Below, one piece after another: positions 25,813 through 36,305 of a DNA stretch of 64,000 bases (positions are counted from its first letter, which is position 1; each line of letters opens with the position of its first letter). The stretch comes from Methanolobus zinderi (lineage in GTDB: Archaea > Halobacteriota > Methanosarcinia > Methanosarcinales > Methanosarcinaceae): assembly GCF_013388255.1 (NCBI RefSeq), contig NZ_CP058215.1:682001-746000 (forward strand), written 5' to 3'. The position numbers and the translations under genes are program-made. Below the pieces are notes generated by a model. It saw nothing but the letters and a program-made list of their open reading frames with translations, made no database searches and was not told the origin of the DNA.

Positions 25813-26345
25813 TCAAAGAATTTATCCAGGGCTCTTCTGCGATGTGAGACCTTATTCTTTTCTTCATTTCCAAGCTCGCCGAATGTCTTTCCGTTATAGT
25901 CGAAAATAGGATCGTATCCGAAACCACCTGTGCCGCGTTCTTCAAAGGATATATTTCCCCCTACGGTTCCTGTGAACACTTCGGGCTCGCCGCCGGGTTC
26001 GCAGTATCCGATGACGGATTTAAATGTCGCAGATCGGTCCTTTTCATCTTCCATCAGCCTGAGAACCTTCTTATTACCCAGGTTCTCCTCTACAAAAGCG
26101 GAATATGGTCCGGGAAAGCCATTAAGTGCTTTGATGAACAGGCCGGAATCATCTACCATTACCGGCATTCCCAGTTTTTCAGAAGCCCATTTTGCACCGT
26201 AGGCTGCTATTGGCTCAAGGTCATCTTCCTGTAGCTCGGGGTATCCGTCCCTGTTCTGGATAACTTCGATGTCTTTTGCCTCAAGTATTTCCTTTACCTC
26301 TCCGAACTTGCCTTTATTTCCCGTCACAAAAACTATCTTATGCAT
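25800..26345 (-). CDS. rdgB: XTP/dITP diphosphatase (RdgB/Ham1)
   Basis: 181 residues of the ITPase family. It opens with VFVTGNKGKFGEVKEIL, the nucleotide-binding entry, followed by MVDDSGLFI, FPGPYSAF, GGFGYDPIFD and SHRRRALDKF. It hydrolyses XTP and (d)ITP to monophosphates and keeps deaminated purines out of nucleic acids. It overlaps the bud32 start by 8 nt; the kae1-bud32-rdgB order is common in euryarchaea. Confidence 0.95.
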   Translation of the reverse strand: MHKIVFVTGNKGKFGEVKEILEAKDIEVIQNRDGYPELQEDDLEPIAAYGAKWASEKLGMPVMVDDSGLFIKALNGFPGPYSAFVEENLGNKKVLRLMEDEKDRSATFKSVIGYCEPGGEPEVFTGTVGGNISFEERGTGGFGYDPIFDYNGKTFGELGNEEKNKVSHRRRALDKFFEWLD

Positions 26346-26910
26346 ATCTTCCTCTCTTTTCTATTTCCTTTACTCTTTCCAGAACTTCCTCTGCATTTTC
26401 GCATGTCTGTCTGTATCCTTTGCAGAATGCATCTGTAAGTGCTTCATGATCGTGGTGTGTGCTTTCAAAAGTCTGGAAGAGGACATGTATGTCCACGCCT
26501 TTTGCCTCTATCCCGGGATCCATGAAAGCCAGTCCGAAATCTATCATATATATCCTGTCCTTGTAATGCAGGAGATTTGAAGTCGTGAGGTCTCCGTGAA
26601 TGATTCCTCCTGTATGCAGTCTGCCCACGAGCTCCCCAAGTTGCTGGCTAAGGCTTTCGTCGATCACATGTTTGAGTGGGGTTCCCGGAACGTACTGCAT
26701 CACAATTGTCGAGTTCTGAATATCATGTATTATTGGTGTAGGAATTCCCAGACGCCTGGCTTCGGATATCAGGCGTGCCTCGGCCTTTGTACGTTCCTTC
26801 CGGATTCGCTCGTCAAGTTCCTTGAGGCGGTACCTTTTAGGCACTCTTTCTTTGACAATTAATTCATTTTCCAGTTTGACAGTGGCTTCGGCACCCCTTG
26901 TAAGATACAT
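26338..26910 (-). CDS. bud32: KEOPS complex atypical kinase Bud32
   Basis: 190 residues of the piD261/Bud32 family. Key sites are the N-terminal GAEATVKLE, the Lys in IVKERVPKRYR, TSNLLHYKD with the catalytic HGDLTTSN, and the IDFGLAF magnesium loop. It is an ATPase/kinase subunit of KEOPS, which together with Kae1 makes the t6A modification of tRNA. In many archaea Kae1 and Bud32 are fused; here they are separate neighbours 17 nt apart. Confidence 0.94.
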   Translation of the reverse strand: MYLTRGAEATVKLENELIVKERVPKRYRLKELDERIRKERTKAEARLISEARRLGIPTPIIHDIQNSTIVMQYVPGTPLKHVIDESLSQQLGELVGRLHTGGIIHGDLTTSNLLHYKDRIYMIDFGLAFMDPGIEAKGVDIHVLFQTFESTHHDHEALTDAFCKGYRQTCENAEEVLERVKEIEKRGRYA

Positions 26911-26927
26911 CTTATAACCTCATCATT

Positions 26928-27920
26928 TTACTCACGCCAGCTTACATCCACGGCATCAGGTCTGAAATTGGGGTTCACATGTGAATCTTCAATGTCCAGA
27001 GTGTCTCCTGCTTCGTACATCAGAAGTCCAAGATACGCTATCATGGCCCCGTTATCTCCCATGAACCTCTTTTCAGGCACATAGAAGGATGCTCCCCTGT
27101 CCTCACACATTATGTCCAGCATTTCCCTGAGACGTGCGTTAGCTCCCACACCACCGGCAAGCAAAACCTCATTCTTTTCTGTATGGGCAAGTGCACGCTC
27201 CGTCACCTCCACAACCATGGCAAAGGCATTTTCCTGCAGGGAGTGACACACATCCTCAAGAGGATACTTTGTCAGGCTTTCGGTTGCTGCTGTCGAGAGT
27301 CCTGAGAAAGAAAGATCCATTCCCTTTACAACATAGGGCATGGGTATGTAGTTATCTGACTGTCCGGCCAGCTGCTCGATCTTCGGACCCCCTGGATGGC
27401 TGAGACCGGCACTCCTTGCAAACTTGTCCAGGGCATTTCCGAGACCTATGTCCAGGGTTTCACCAAAAACGCGGTACTTTCCCATCCTGTATGCAAGCAC
27501 CTGTGAATTGGCACCACTGACATAAAGTGTAACGGGATCATCAGCAGGTGTCTTCCAGCGACCCACTTCGACATGGGCCAGACAGTGATTCACACCAACG
27601 AGCGGAACATCCAGAGTTATCGCAAGCATCCTTGCAGCGGTTGCCACGGTACGCAGGCAGGCACCAAGTCCGGGTCCCTGTGAAAAAGAGATGGCGTCGA
27701 TATCGGATACTTCGATACCCTTTTCCTGAGCTTCGTCCAGGGCCTTTTTTACCATAAGTGAAGCATACTTTGCATGATGCTGTGCCGCTTCACGTGGGTG
27801 AATCCCTCCGCTCGGAGGAACGTACATATCAGTGGCTTCTGATATGACATCTTTTTCATTTACGATAGCAACGCTGAGATTCCATGCGGTGCCCTCTATA
27901 CCAAGGACTGCTTTTTTCAA
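26928..27920 (-). CDS. kae1: KEOPS complex tRNA N6-threonylcarbamoyltransferase Kae1
   Basis: 330 residues of the Kae1/TsaD family. Signatures are GIEGTAWNLSVAIV at the start, the metal-binding NHCLAHVEVGRW, SGANSQVLAY, FSGLSTAA and the C-terminal LAGGVGANARLREML and MGDNGAMIAY. It transfers the threonylcarbamoyl group from TC-AMP to A37 of ANN-decoding tRNAs. It heads a minus-strand operon with bud32 and rdgB. Confidence 0.96.
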   Translation of the reverse strand: MKKAVLGIEGTAWNLSVAIVNEKDVISEATDMYVPPSGGIHPREAAQHHAKYASLMVKKALDEAQEKGIEVSDIDAISFSQGPGLGACLRTVATAARMLAITLDVPLVGVNHCLAHVEVGRWKTPADDPVTLYVSGANSQVLAYRMGKYRVFGETLDIGLGNALDKFARSAGLSHPGGPKIEQLAGQSDNYIPMPYVVKGMDLSFSGLSTAATESLTKYPLEDVCHSLQENAFAMVVEVTERALAHTEKNEVLLAGGVGANARLREMLDIMCEDRGASFYVPEKRFMGDNGAMIAYLGLLMYEAGDTLDIEDSHVNPNFRPDAVDVSWRE

Positions 27921-27958
27921 GTCTGATTCTCCAGCGTTTAATGGTCAGCATCATAATA

Positions 27959-30900
27959 TTAATTTTGCTGTTTTCTTACGAGGAGATAGGCGATGGCAAG
28001 GATCAGTCCTGCAAATCCGGCATAGACCCATAACATTGCATAAGATGTTGAAGATTCCGTTCCTGATCTTGATGTGTTCTCTGCAAGAGGATCTTCATTC
28101 GTTTCGATTTCTTCTTCCATCAGGACAGTACCGTCAACGATATTCTCTGTTTGAATCTCCGTACTCATGCCTGTAATGGCAAAAGGTGAAAAACCAGGTG
28201 TCTTTGCTTCAAAGTAAAGGTATTCCTCATCAGAGCCACACAGTTCGGTGGATAACTTATTCCATACCCCTCCTGAGTATCTCTGAAGCTCTAAGGATGA
28301 CTGATCAATATCATTTTCAAGCAACCATTCCCTGTCAACCCTGAATCCGATTACAGGGTCCCTGATGTTTTCCTCTGTGGCATAACCTGTTTTTCCGACC
28401 CAGATATTTATATTCTTATAAACTGTGCCGGAGGCTACGCTATTGGAAAATGTGGAAGTATTCTTTAAAACCTCTATAGTCACAGTGATTTTTCCCGCAT
28501 TCTTCAGTGACAGGTAGCGGACATAATCTATGTCGTTCTTATCATCATTGAAATCAAAGTCCACAACCTCGTCCTTTCCGGCATATAATGTGAGTACATC
28601 CTTGAAGACGATATTTTCATATTTTTCACCTGTGGAGCCGCCTCCGCCACCACCGCCTCCTCCGCCGGAGGAGCTGGATGTGGTAGTTATTACTGCAGCC
28701 GTTGTAGCACTGATATTGGACCAGTTACCTGTATTGCCTGCAAAATCTATGGCTCTGAGCCCGTAATCGTAGTCTGTGGCTTCAGAAAGTCCTGTATCCG
28801 TGGTCTGTCCTGCAGAACTGTTCTTTAAGAATACTCCGTTCTTCCATATCTCCACATGATCTGTGTCCTGAGATTGGTTCCATGTCAGTGTTACTGATGA
28901 CCGGGTACTTGAGTACGTAAGATCACTGATTACAGGTGCAGTATTATCTTCCAGCGGCGCATAAATGCTTAGGTGGGTGATATTTGCTGTTACCGTGTGT
29001 GCAGATGTATTTCTACTAGTCCTGAAGGAAATCCAAGCGTCTTCCTCTGGATTGTACCAGGCAAGCATCAATTTTTCTGCATTTGTTACAAGGTAGGTGT
29101 CATATCCGAGGGTAAGGGATACATTTCTTCCGAACTGATACGAATAGTTAACATCGGACTCATTAATCACTCTGATATCGATTGGACTTGCTGCAAGAAT
29201 CGAACCGTCCACAGGCTCCTCTCCTCTTACAATAGCAGCAGAGATGTTTCCGGGATTTGCTGATGTGCCTGTGATATTGAAGTTAAGGACAGAATGACTG
29301 ACATTATTGCTGATACCCGGGACAGAAAGGATGGCTTCATCATTTCCTTCAGTATTGAAAGTCTCTCCAAGACTAAGATATATTGTTGTGTTGGAACTGA
29401 AATAGTTGTTCTCGGAATTATTGTAAATTGAAGTAACGTTGATGGTATTCGTTCCATTCGACAATGGGATGTTTGTTAAATTGAACATGCCGTTTGAAAC
29501 AGGCCATGACTCATTGGTAATGATTCCATTGACATATACTGATATATTGGTCGCTATTCCTGCAGTTCCGTTAAGTGAGAAATTATCTGCTGGCAGGTAG
29601 TAGATAGTTCCTGACTCTGGTGAATCAATTGTTGGCTGACTGTTGAATACTGTGAAGTTCACAGTGGTTGAATTTACGAATCCAGTTATGTCCTCAGCAA
29701 AGACTGTAAAGTTATGCTGACCTTCTGTCAGGTTGAGGGTTGTATTGAACCAGAATCCTGTTTCTGTGGAGGAATTCTCTCCATTGTCAACGTTGTACCA
29801 GAAGTTACAGTACTTACTGTCACTGATGTTGATATTGACTGTATTTTCCTGTATTACTGAACTCTCTGCAATATCGTCTATTGTTATTACATTATCTTCT
29901 ACACTTACGTAGAATGTCCATTCGTAGCTTATCTCTTCGCTCTGGTTTGTCAGAGCAGTTATGGATACATTGTAATATCCTTCCTGGTATGGTTCTGCAG
30001 TCTGGTTCGATACATTGAATCCGCCATCTATGGGATAGGGGGTGGAATTAACACACAAACCATTTATTGTCATGTTTATTGAATCTGGGTTGATTCCATG
30101 TGCATGTGTAAGGTTAATCGAAACAGGAGTTAAGCCATTAGTTGTATAATTATTATTTTTAGGGTATTCATTTACATCAGCTTTGTAATATAGGACAAGT
30201 GAGAAGTTCTGAGGTCCTTTCTGGATTGCTGTTGCATTCACTATTATGTTATATGTTCCAGGAGCAGGGTCTTGTAATTCGATACCTTCAACGTTATTCA
30301 AAGTATCAGGTACAGATCCAAGATTTCCATATTTTTCGCTGTTGTCTGGCGTGACTAATATCATATCCAGGTTATTCACAAGCACGTTGTCTGCAGCATC
30401 AAATCCTGGATAGTCTGTCCAGACAAGCGTTGCCCTTAAATTGTCTGAATTTTCAGCTACATTATAACTGATATTCCATTCAGGATTGTAACTAACATTA
30501 TCCTGGTCATCATTTAATGCTTCAGGATTATCGAAATATTCAATGACATAAGGATACTGGGGATATATCGAGTTCTCAATATCAACGCGACCCCATCCCT
30601 GGGAATAATCTGGTCTGCCGGTACTTTCCGGATTTATATCACATGCTCCGTTAATCAATGTGGCTTTTATGAGTGCAGCACTCGGATTGGACACGTTATC
30701 TATATCGGTGTAGTACTGTCTGATAAGAGCAGCAGAACCTGCAACAATTGGTGTTGACATACTTGTGCCGCTCAGGTAAAGATAATTGCTATTAATTGCT
30801 TTACCATGTATAGTATCGGTTGTTGCCTCACTCGATCTTGTAGAAGCAATGAATGTTCCCGGAGCAACAACATCTGGTTTTATTCGGCCATCTGCGGTAG

Positions 30901-32230
30901 GTCCACGACTACTAAAAGATGCAACATCATTGACGTTATCTGAATAGTGTCCTTCTTCAGGTCTGTCATTTTCAGAAGCACCTACAGTCAGCGCATTTTT
31001 TGCAGTTGCCGGATAACCAATTGTGTTACTATTTGGACCTTCATTGCCAGCAGCAAAAACGATTAGCATGTCTGGATGTTCCCATACGAAAGAATCAACC
31101 TGTTGAGATTCAGTAGTATACTCACCACTTGAATCTCCTCCCCAGCTATTGGTATGTATTCTTGTACTCGTATCGGTGTTATAGGCTTGAAAGAAAACGT
31201 CTTTCAGGTTAGCTGGCAAATCTAAAACTTCTTTTTCTTTCTCATGACTATATTCCCCAATTGCTTGGAATACTAATTTTGCTTCAGGCGCCATCCCTGC
31301 ATACAGTCCATTTGAAAGATTTCCATTTCCCAGAACAGAACCAGCTACATGTGTCCCATGGCCTGAATATAAGTCTCGCTTATCCCCGTCATCTGCCACA
31401 TCAAAAATATCTATTACTCTTCCTCTAAAATCGTCATTCACCGTCTCTTTATTTCCCGTGTCAAGTCCGGTATCACAGACTGCCACGATCTGTCCGCTAC
31501 CGTTTAATCCGTATGTGTTGCGGACGGTATCCACAGTGATGATTCCTGCGGCAACATCATTGTTAATAGTCGGTAGGACGTATTCTTCGATCCAGCTGAC
31601 ACCACTGATGGATGCTATCTCAGGAATTTTGTCGGCAGAAGTTTCTACTCGAAGTACATTTCCTGAACCGGAAAGGATCCTGACTCCGAGATTTTCAATA
31701 TTAGAAATAATTCTCTTGTAATCGGATTCAGAAAACAGGATTACATGGTATGTTTCTTCTGTATCTGTATCTGCTTTGGATGTCAGAATCCCTTCCTCGC
31801 CTGTCAGCTCTGACTCGTACTTGTATGATGGTTGATATTCGCCTACCCATTTGACAAAATCCAGGGATTCGACATTTGCTTTTACATCAGTGCTCATCTT
31901 GAAAATGAAAGCGTTGTTGGGAACATAATTGTAGATGGTGGCTCCTCTGGCTGTTATATTCTGTCTCCATGTTTCCCGGGCTGGTCCGGTAAATTGTACG
32001 ATATAATATCTATCAACATCTTCTGCAGACTGGATGGAGTATTTACTGGTCGTCTTCTCTTCAGTCTGCAATTCCTCTTCTCCTGAAGTATCTGTATTTA
32101 TATGAGCGGCTTTTAAGAGGATGAGATTATTGTCATTAAGATCTGTATTATCCGTACTTCCGGAAACTGCAAGCGTAGTGGGTAATAATATGAGAATAAT
32201 GGCTACAAGTATCGTGTTTTTAGTATGCAT
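27959..32230 (-). CDS. Secreted subtilisin-family (S8) serine protease with Ig-like repeats and PGF-pre-PGF domain
   Basis: 1423 residues. A Sec signal peptide (about 1-24) is followed by an inhibitor-like prodomain (about 70-225) and an S8 catalytic domain with D253 (VAVCDTGLD), H294 (SGHGTHVAG), N395 (FAAGNEG) and S490 (SGTSMSTP). After that come a jelly-roll-like domain, several Ig-like modules, a poly-Gly linker, the PGF-pre-PGF domain (VWVGKTGYA-type block, PGFSPFAITG) and a C-terminal membrane segment ending in VRKQQN. It should be displayed on the cell surface. The adjacent upstream gene is a paralogue with the same layout. Confidence 0.9.
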   Translation of the reverse strand: MHTKNTILVAIILILLPTTLAVSGSTDNTDLNDNNLILLKAAHINTDTSGEEELQTEEKTTSKYSIQSAEDVDRYYIVQFTGPARETWRQNITARGATIYNYVPNNAFIFKMSTDVKANVESLDFVKWVGEYQPSYKYESELTGEEGILTSKADTDTEETYHVILFSESDYKRIISNIENLGVRILSGSGNVLRVETSADKIPEIASISGVSWIEEYVLPTINNDVAAGIITVDTVRNTYGLNGSGQIVAVCDTGLDTGNKETVNDDFRGRVIDIFDVADDGDKRDLYSGHGTHVAGSVLGNGNLSNGLYAGMAPEAKLVFQAIGEYSHEKEKEVLDLPANLKDVFFQAYNTDTSTRIHTNSWGGDSSGEYTTESQQVDSFVWEHPDMLIVFAAGNEGPNSNTIGYPATAKNALTVGASENDRPEEGHYSDNVNDVASFSSRGPTADGRIKPDVVAPGTFIASTRSSEATTDTIHGKAINSNYLYLSGTSMSTPIVAGSAALIRQYYTDIDNVSNPSAALIKATLINGACDINPESTGRPDYSQGWGRVDIENSIYPQYPYVIEYFDNPEALNDDQDNVSYNPEWNISYNVAENSDNLRATLVWTDYPGFDAADNVLVNNLDMILVTPDNSEKYGNLGSVPDTLNNVEGIELQDPAPGTYNIIVNATAIQKGPQNFSLVLYYKADVNEYPKNNNYTTNGLTPVSINLTHAHGINPDSINMTINGLCVNSTPYPIDGGFNVSNQTAEPYQEGYYNVSITALTNQSEEISYEWTFYVSVEDNVITIDDIAESSVIQENTVNINISDSKYCNFWYNVDNGENSSTETGFWFNTTLNLTEGQHNFTVFAEDITGFVNSTTVNFTVFNSQPTIDSPESGTIYYLPADNFSLNGTAGIATNISVYVNGIITNESWPVSNGMFNLTNIPLSNGTNTINVTSIYNNSENNYFSSNTTIYLSLGETFNTEGNDEAILSVPGISNNVSHSVLNFNITGTSANPGNISAAIVRGEEPVDGSILAASPIDIRVINESDVNYSYQFGRNVSLTLGYDTYLVTNAEKLMLAWYNPEEDAWISFRTSRNTSAHTVTANITHLSIYAPLEDNTAPVISDLTYSSTRSSVTLTWNQSQDTDHVEIWKNGVFLKNSSAGQTTDTGLSEATDYDYGLRAIDFAGNTGNWSNISATTAAVITTTSSSSGGGGGGGGGGSTGEKYENIVFKDVLTLYAGKDEVVDFDFNDDKNDIDYVRYLSLKNAGKITVTIEVLKNTSTFSNSVASGTVYKNINIWVGKTGYATEENIRDPVIGFRVDREWLLENDIDQSSLELQRYSGGVWNKLSTELCGSDEEYLYFEAKTPGFSPFAITGMSTEIQTENIVDGTVLMEEEIETNEDPLAENTSRSGTESSTSYAMLWVYAGFAGLILAIAYLLVRKQQN

Positions 32231-32351
32231 GAACCAACATCCTTGGCTATTTGGGATGTCTGGATATTGGCCTAAATATATTTATACATACTGATTAATA
32301 AAAAAAGATTTGTTGATACAGTTTCTTATAATAGTCCTTTTGAAACATGAA

Positions 32352-35300
32352 TCACTTTTTCCTTATAAGCAAACAGGCAAGGCAAATAAGCAAAAGGCTG
32401 ATCGGACCGGATAGTGCATCTAAAGTACGTTCTGCTTCAGTCTCGTTTACCGTGACTTCTCCTTCCAGTACTGAATCGTTATCGCCATTTTCCGGTGTGG
32501 AATACAGAGTTTCCGACCCATCGGCCAGTTTTGCTTCATCCTGTATCTTTATTCCTGTGATCGCAAAGGGAGAAAAGCCCGGTGTCTCTGCTTCAAAGTA
32601 AAGGAAATCCTCGTCAGAGTCCACGATCTCAGTTGCCAATCTGCTCCATGAACCATCGCTGTATCTGTTGAGACTAATAGAGTCATCATCTATGTCTTCT
32701 TCATTGATCCAGGATTTGTCGACTCTGAATGCTATGACAGGGTCGGCAATGTTTGCATCAATAGCATAGCCGGTTTTACCGACCCATATATTCATGTTCC
32801 TGTAGATCTCTCCGGAAGGCAAGGTATGAACAAATGTTGATTTGTCCTTCAGGGACTCGATTGTTACGCTTATTGTGCCTGCATTCTTCAATGAAGTGTA
32901 TTCAACGTACATTATGTCAAGATCCGGATTATCGAACTCGAATCTGGCTACCTTGTCCTTTCCTACGAAGAGTGAGTTTACGTCTTTGATCTCGATGTTC
33001 TCATATTCTTCCCCGGTGGTGCCTCCGCCACCGCCACCGCCTGAACTGCCGGAGCTTATTGATGTGGCTGGTGTTGTGGATGCTGATAATTCTTTTACAG
33101 TTATTGTAACTGTTTGATTATCACTTTTTTCACCATCGGTCACGCTGAAATTTATATCGTAAGTTCCTTTTTGGTCAGTTGTTGGGGTCCAGTTGAATAG
33201 AAGGGAAGTATCGTTGAATGTTGCTCCATCTGGCAAAATACTTTCATTAGAGTACGTAAGGTCATTACTATCTATGTCGGTTGCGTTGATGAAGAATTGT
33301 AGATTCTTGGTTACTTCTATAATCTTTGGGGAAATTGAGTCAAATTCAGGAGGAGCATTGTCCTCATAAACTGTTACTGTTATAGTTTCACTGTCTGTCA
33401 AAGAACCATCCGATACCTCTACATCAAACGTGTAAGAATCAGGTCTCTGTGACTCTGTTGGTGTCCATGTGAATACTCCGTCAGATGTTATTGCTGCACT
33501 ATTTGGTACTGTTCCTGAAAGACTGAAAGTAAGTGTGTTTTCAGGAATGTCAGAATCAGTTGCCGTTGCTGTAAATGTAAGTTCTGTAAGTTCATCAATT
33601 GTCTGATCGCCTATTGAATCAAGTACCGGAGCAACATTGACTTCTTTAACTGTTACTGTTATGGTCTCACTGTCTGTCAGAGAACCATCCGATACCTCTA
33701 CATCAAACGTGTAAGAATCAGGTCCCTGTGACTCTGTTGGTGTCCATGTTAATACTCCATCAGATGTTATTGCTGCACCATTTGGTACTGTTCCTGAAAG
33801 ACTGAAAGTAAGTGTGTTTTCCGGCAAATCTGAATCATTTGCCGTTGCTGTAAATGTAAGTTCTGTAAGTTCATCAACCGTCTGATCACCGATTGTATCA
33901 AGAACAGGAGCATGGTTAGTGACAGGTGAAGCATTCATATTAAATTCCCAATTATATGAGAATTCCTGTCTGCTAATCGTCTGCGCATTCACTGAAACAT
34001 TATAATCTCCATTCTGGTAAGCAGTTGGCGTACTATAAGAGATTCTATATCCACCGTCGATTTCAACGGCAGTAAAGTCCACAGTTGAGTCGTTGATCAT
34101 CATCTGTATGGAACTCCGGTCCACTCCTCCAGGATGAACTACATTCGTGGAAACAACTGTAGAACTATCATCTGTAGATGATCCGTTTGCGGGGAATTCA
34201 TTGTTGTCGCAGGTGAACGACAGTACAAGGGAGAAGTCCTGTGGTCCTTCCGGTACATTTGTACCGTCAACTCTGATTTTATAATCTCCGGCTATGGTTT
34301 CATCTATTTCCACTCCCTCTACGTTGTTAGCAGTATCTGGAGCATTATTCAGATCATAATTTCCGTAGTATGTGTCAAATGAGTCTGTGATTGTAAGATC
34401 AAGATTGTTCACAAGTACTTTTCCTGCAGCCTCGGATCCCGGATAGTCGGTCCATACGAGTGTTGCACGCAGGGGCTCGCCTTCTTCTATGTATCCGTAA
34501 TCAAACTCCCAGAAATCATCTGTGTCAGAGATTGTCTCCTTATCAAAATAGGCGATGACTTCCGGATATCGTGGGAACAATGAATTTTCCAAATCGATTC
34601 GCCCCCATCCCTGTGAGTAATCTGGCCTGCCTTCAATCTCCTGATACTCTTCAGTTCCATACTGTCCGGGGGTCATGTCGTGGGCACCATTAATCAGGGT
34701 TGCCTTGATTAGTGCCGCACTTGGGTTTGAAAAACCTTCAGTATCACTGTAGTATTGCCTGATAAGAGCTGCAGAGCCGGCGACTATCGGTGTTGCCATA
34801 CTGGTTCCACTCATAGGGGCATAGTTTTCATTTAAATACCATGAGTTAATACTGGCTTGGCTGGACTTTACTGACACGATATATGTTCCAGGTGCGATCA
34901 AATCGGGTTTTATCCTTCCATCAGTTGTAGGTCCCCTGCTGCTTGTGGCTGCAATGCCTTCAATATTATCTGCTCTTTTATCTACATCAATCGGGAAACC
35001 GTAAGAATCTCCCCATGTATTAATAAAACTGCTTCTGTTATTTTCAGAAGAGCCTACTGCAATACAGTTCTTAGCAGTTGCCGGATCCTGTATAGAATTC
35101 TGATCCACAATACCGTCATCATCCTGGTCTACACCGTAGTTACCAGCTGCAAACAAAATCAGCATATCAGGATTTTCCCACATAAACTGGTCTACCTGCT
35201 TTGAAAATATCGTATAATTTCCATACTCTCCTGTGTAACCCCAACTATTGGAGTGCATCTTTGCACCAAGATCATACGCAGGCTGAAAAACTGATTGGTT

Positions 35301-36305
35301 AATATAATATGGAACAGACAAAGTACCATTTGAATTCAGAAATTCTAAAAAAACAAGGCTTGCTTCGGGTGCCATTCCTTTATACTGGCCGCCTGACTCC
35401 GCACCATTACCGAGGATCGAACCAACAACATGTGTTCCATGACCATGCATATCTGCTGCACCGTCATCAGAAAGATAGACAAAATCCAGTATCCTTCCTC
35501 TAATATCTGCATGCATGGATTCATCATCAACACCTGTATCTACACCGGTATCACAAACGGCAACTATCTGTCCACTACCATTCAATCCGTGTGTATCGTG
35601 AACAGGCGTTACGCCGACAATACCTGCGGCAATGTCATTCAAAAGAACAGGTTCCCGATATTCCTCTATCCAGCTAACACCATTGATAGCCGCAAGTTCA
35701 TCTATTCTGCTCTTTGGGATCTTTATCCGAAGGATATTATTGGAATTCTCTGTCACAGTTCCTTGTATCTCAGTGATCTCTTCATCTATTCTGGAATTTT
35801 CACTTGCATCAAAGACCATTACCAGCAAATCTGCTTTTTCCACTTCTGATTCAGACGTCAGTTTGTTTGCTGTGACTGTGATTGCAGGTTCATACTTGTA
35901 GGAGGCCCGGTATTCGCCTATCCATTTTACAAAGTTTAGTGAACTTACCTCTGGTATAACAGAAGCGTTCATTCTCACAATGAATGCATTGTCAGGTAGA
36001 TAGTCGTACAGTACTGCCCCTGTCTGACCCAGTTCTTCTTTCTGATCTTCAAAGACAGGTCCTCTGAACTGTGCAATGTAGTATTGTTCTGTAACATCAA
36101 TGGCTTCTTCAATTGAATTTGAAGATACGGCAACTTCCTGTCCGTCTTCCTCTGCAAGTTTATCCGTATTTATCGTAGTTGTTTTAAGAAAAATATGATT
36201 TCCGCTGTTATCTGCCAGACTTATGTTTTCATTATCTGAACATGATGCTGTAAAGATCATTAAAAAAACAAGAATCAAAAAGAACAAGGTACGTTTTGTG
36301 TACAT
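32352..36305 (-). CDS. Secreted subtilisin-family (S8) serine protease with cadherin-like repeats and PGF-pre-PGF domain
   Basis: 1317 residues from ATG 36305, which has AGGTGG about 10 nt upstream; the frame is open to 36344 but that start lacks such a site. The signal ends in a lipobox-like FTASC. The catalytic triad is D252 (VAVCDTGVD), H292 (GHGTHVVG) and S502 (SGTSMATP), with N389 (FAAGNYG). Downstream are two nearly identical 93-residue cadherin-like repeats and a third diverged one (about 795-1080), a Gly-rich linker, a PGF-pre-PGF domain and a C-terminal anchor ending LLIRKK. It is a paralogue of the next gene and probably arose by tandem duplication. Confidence 0.9.
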   Translation of the reverse strand: MYTKRTLFFLILVFLMIFTASCSDNENISLADNSGNHIFLKTTTINTDKLAEEDGQEVAVSSNSIEEAIDVTEQYYIAQFRGPVFEDQKEELGQTGAVLYDYLPDNAFIVRMNASVIPEVSSLNFVKWIGEYRASYKYEPAITVTANKLTSESEVEKADLLVMVFDASENSRIDEEITEIQGTVTENSNNILRIKIPKSRIDELAAINGVSWIEEYREPVLLNDIAAGIVGVTPVHDTHGLNGSGQIVAVCDTGVDTGVDDESMHADIRGRILDFVYLSDDGAADMHGHGTHVVGSILGNGAESGGQYKGMAPEASLVFLEFLNSNGTLSVPYYINQSVFQPAYDLGAKMHSNSWGYTGEYGNYTIFSKQVDQFMWENPDMLILFAAGNYGVDQDDDGIVDQNSIQDPATAKNCIAVGSSENNRSSFINTWGDSYGFPIDVDKRADNIEGIAATSSRGPTTDGRIKPDLIAPGTYIVSVKSSQASINSWYLNENYAPMSGTSMATPIVAGSAALIRQYYSDTEGFSNPSAALIKATLINGAHDMTPGQYGTEEYQEIEGRPDYSQGWGRIDLENSLFPRYPEVIAYFDKETISDTDDFWEFDYGYIEEGEPLRATLVWTDYPGSEAAGKVLVNNLDLTITDSFDTYYGNYDLNNAPDTANNVEGVEIDETIAGDYKIRVDGTNVPEGPQDFSLVLSFTCDNNEFPANGSSTDDSSTVVSTNVVHPGGVDRSSIQMMINDSTVDFTAVEIDGGYRISYSTPTAYQNGDYNVSVNAQTISRQEFSYNWEFNMNASPVTNHAPVLDTIGDQTVDELTELTFTATANDSDLPENTLTFSLSGTVPNGAAITSDGVLTWTPTESQGPDSYTFDVEVSDGSLTDSETITVTVKEVNVAPVLDSIGDQTIDELTELTFTATATDSDIPENTLTFSLSGTVPNSAAITSDGVFTWTPTESQRPDSYTFDVEVSDGSLTDSETITVTVYEDNAPPEFDSISPKIIEVTKNLQFFINATDIDSNDLTYSNESILPDGATFNDTSLLFNWTPTTDQKGTYDINFSVTDGEKSDNQTVTITVKELSASTTPATSISSGSSGGGGGGGTTGEEYENIEIKDVNSLFVGKDKVARFEFDNPDLDIMYVEYTSLKNAGTISVTIESLKDKSTFVHTLPSGEIYRNMNIWVGKTGYAIDANIADPVIAFRVDKSWINEEDIDDDSISLNRYSDGSWSRLATEIVDSDEDFLYFEAETPGFSPFAITGIKIQDEAKLADGSETLYSTPENGDNDSVLEGEVTVNETEAERTLDALSGPISLLLICLACLLIRKK
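33371..33928 (-). repeat. Tandem 279-bp repeats encoding cadherin-like modules
   Basis: Two adjacent units of 279 bp (starting at 33371 and 33650) are nearly identical at the DNA level, including silent positions, which indicates a recent in-frame duplication. Each encodes a module beginning APVLD.IGDQT and ending SETITVTV. A third, more diverged module precedes 33371. Copy number may vary between strains. Confidence 0.8.

Noticed and set aside
28530-28766. Plus-strand open frame rich in proline
   Set aside because: It is the antisense shadow of the poly-glycine linker in the minus-strand subtilisin.
33371-33928. CRISPR-like or satellite repeat
   Set aside because: The units are 279 bp with no spacers, lie in frame inside a protease gene and encode protein modules.
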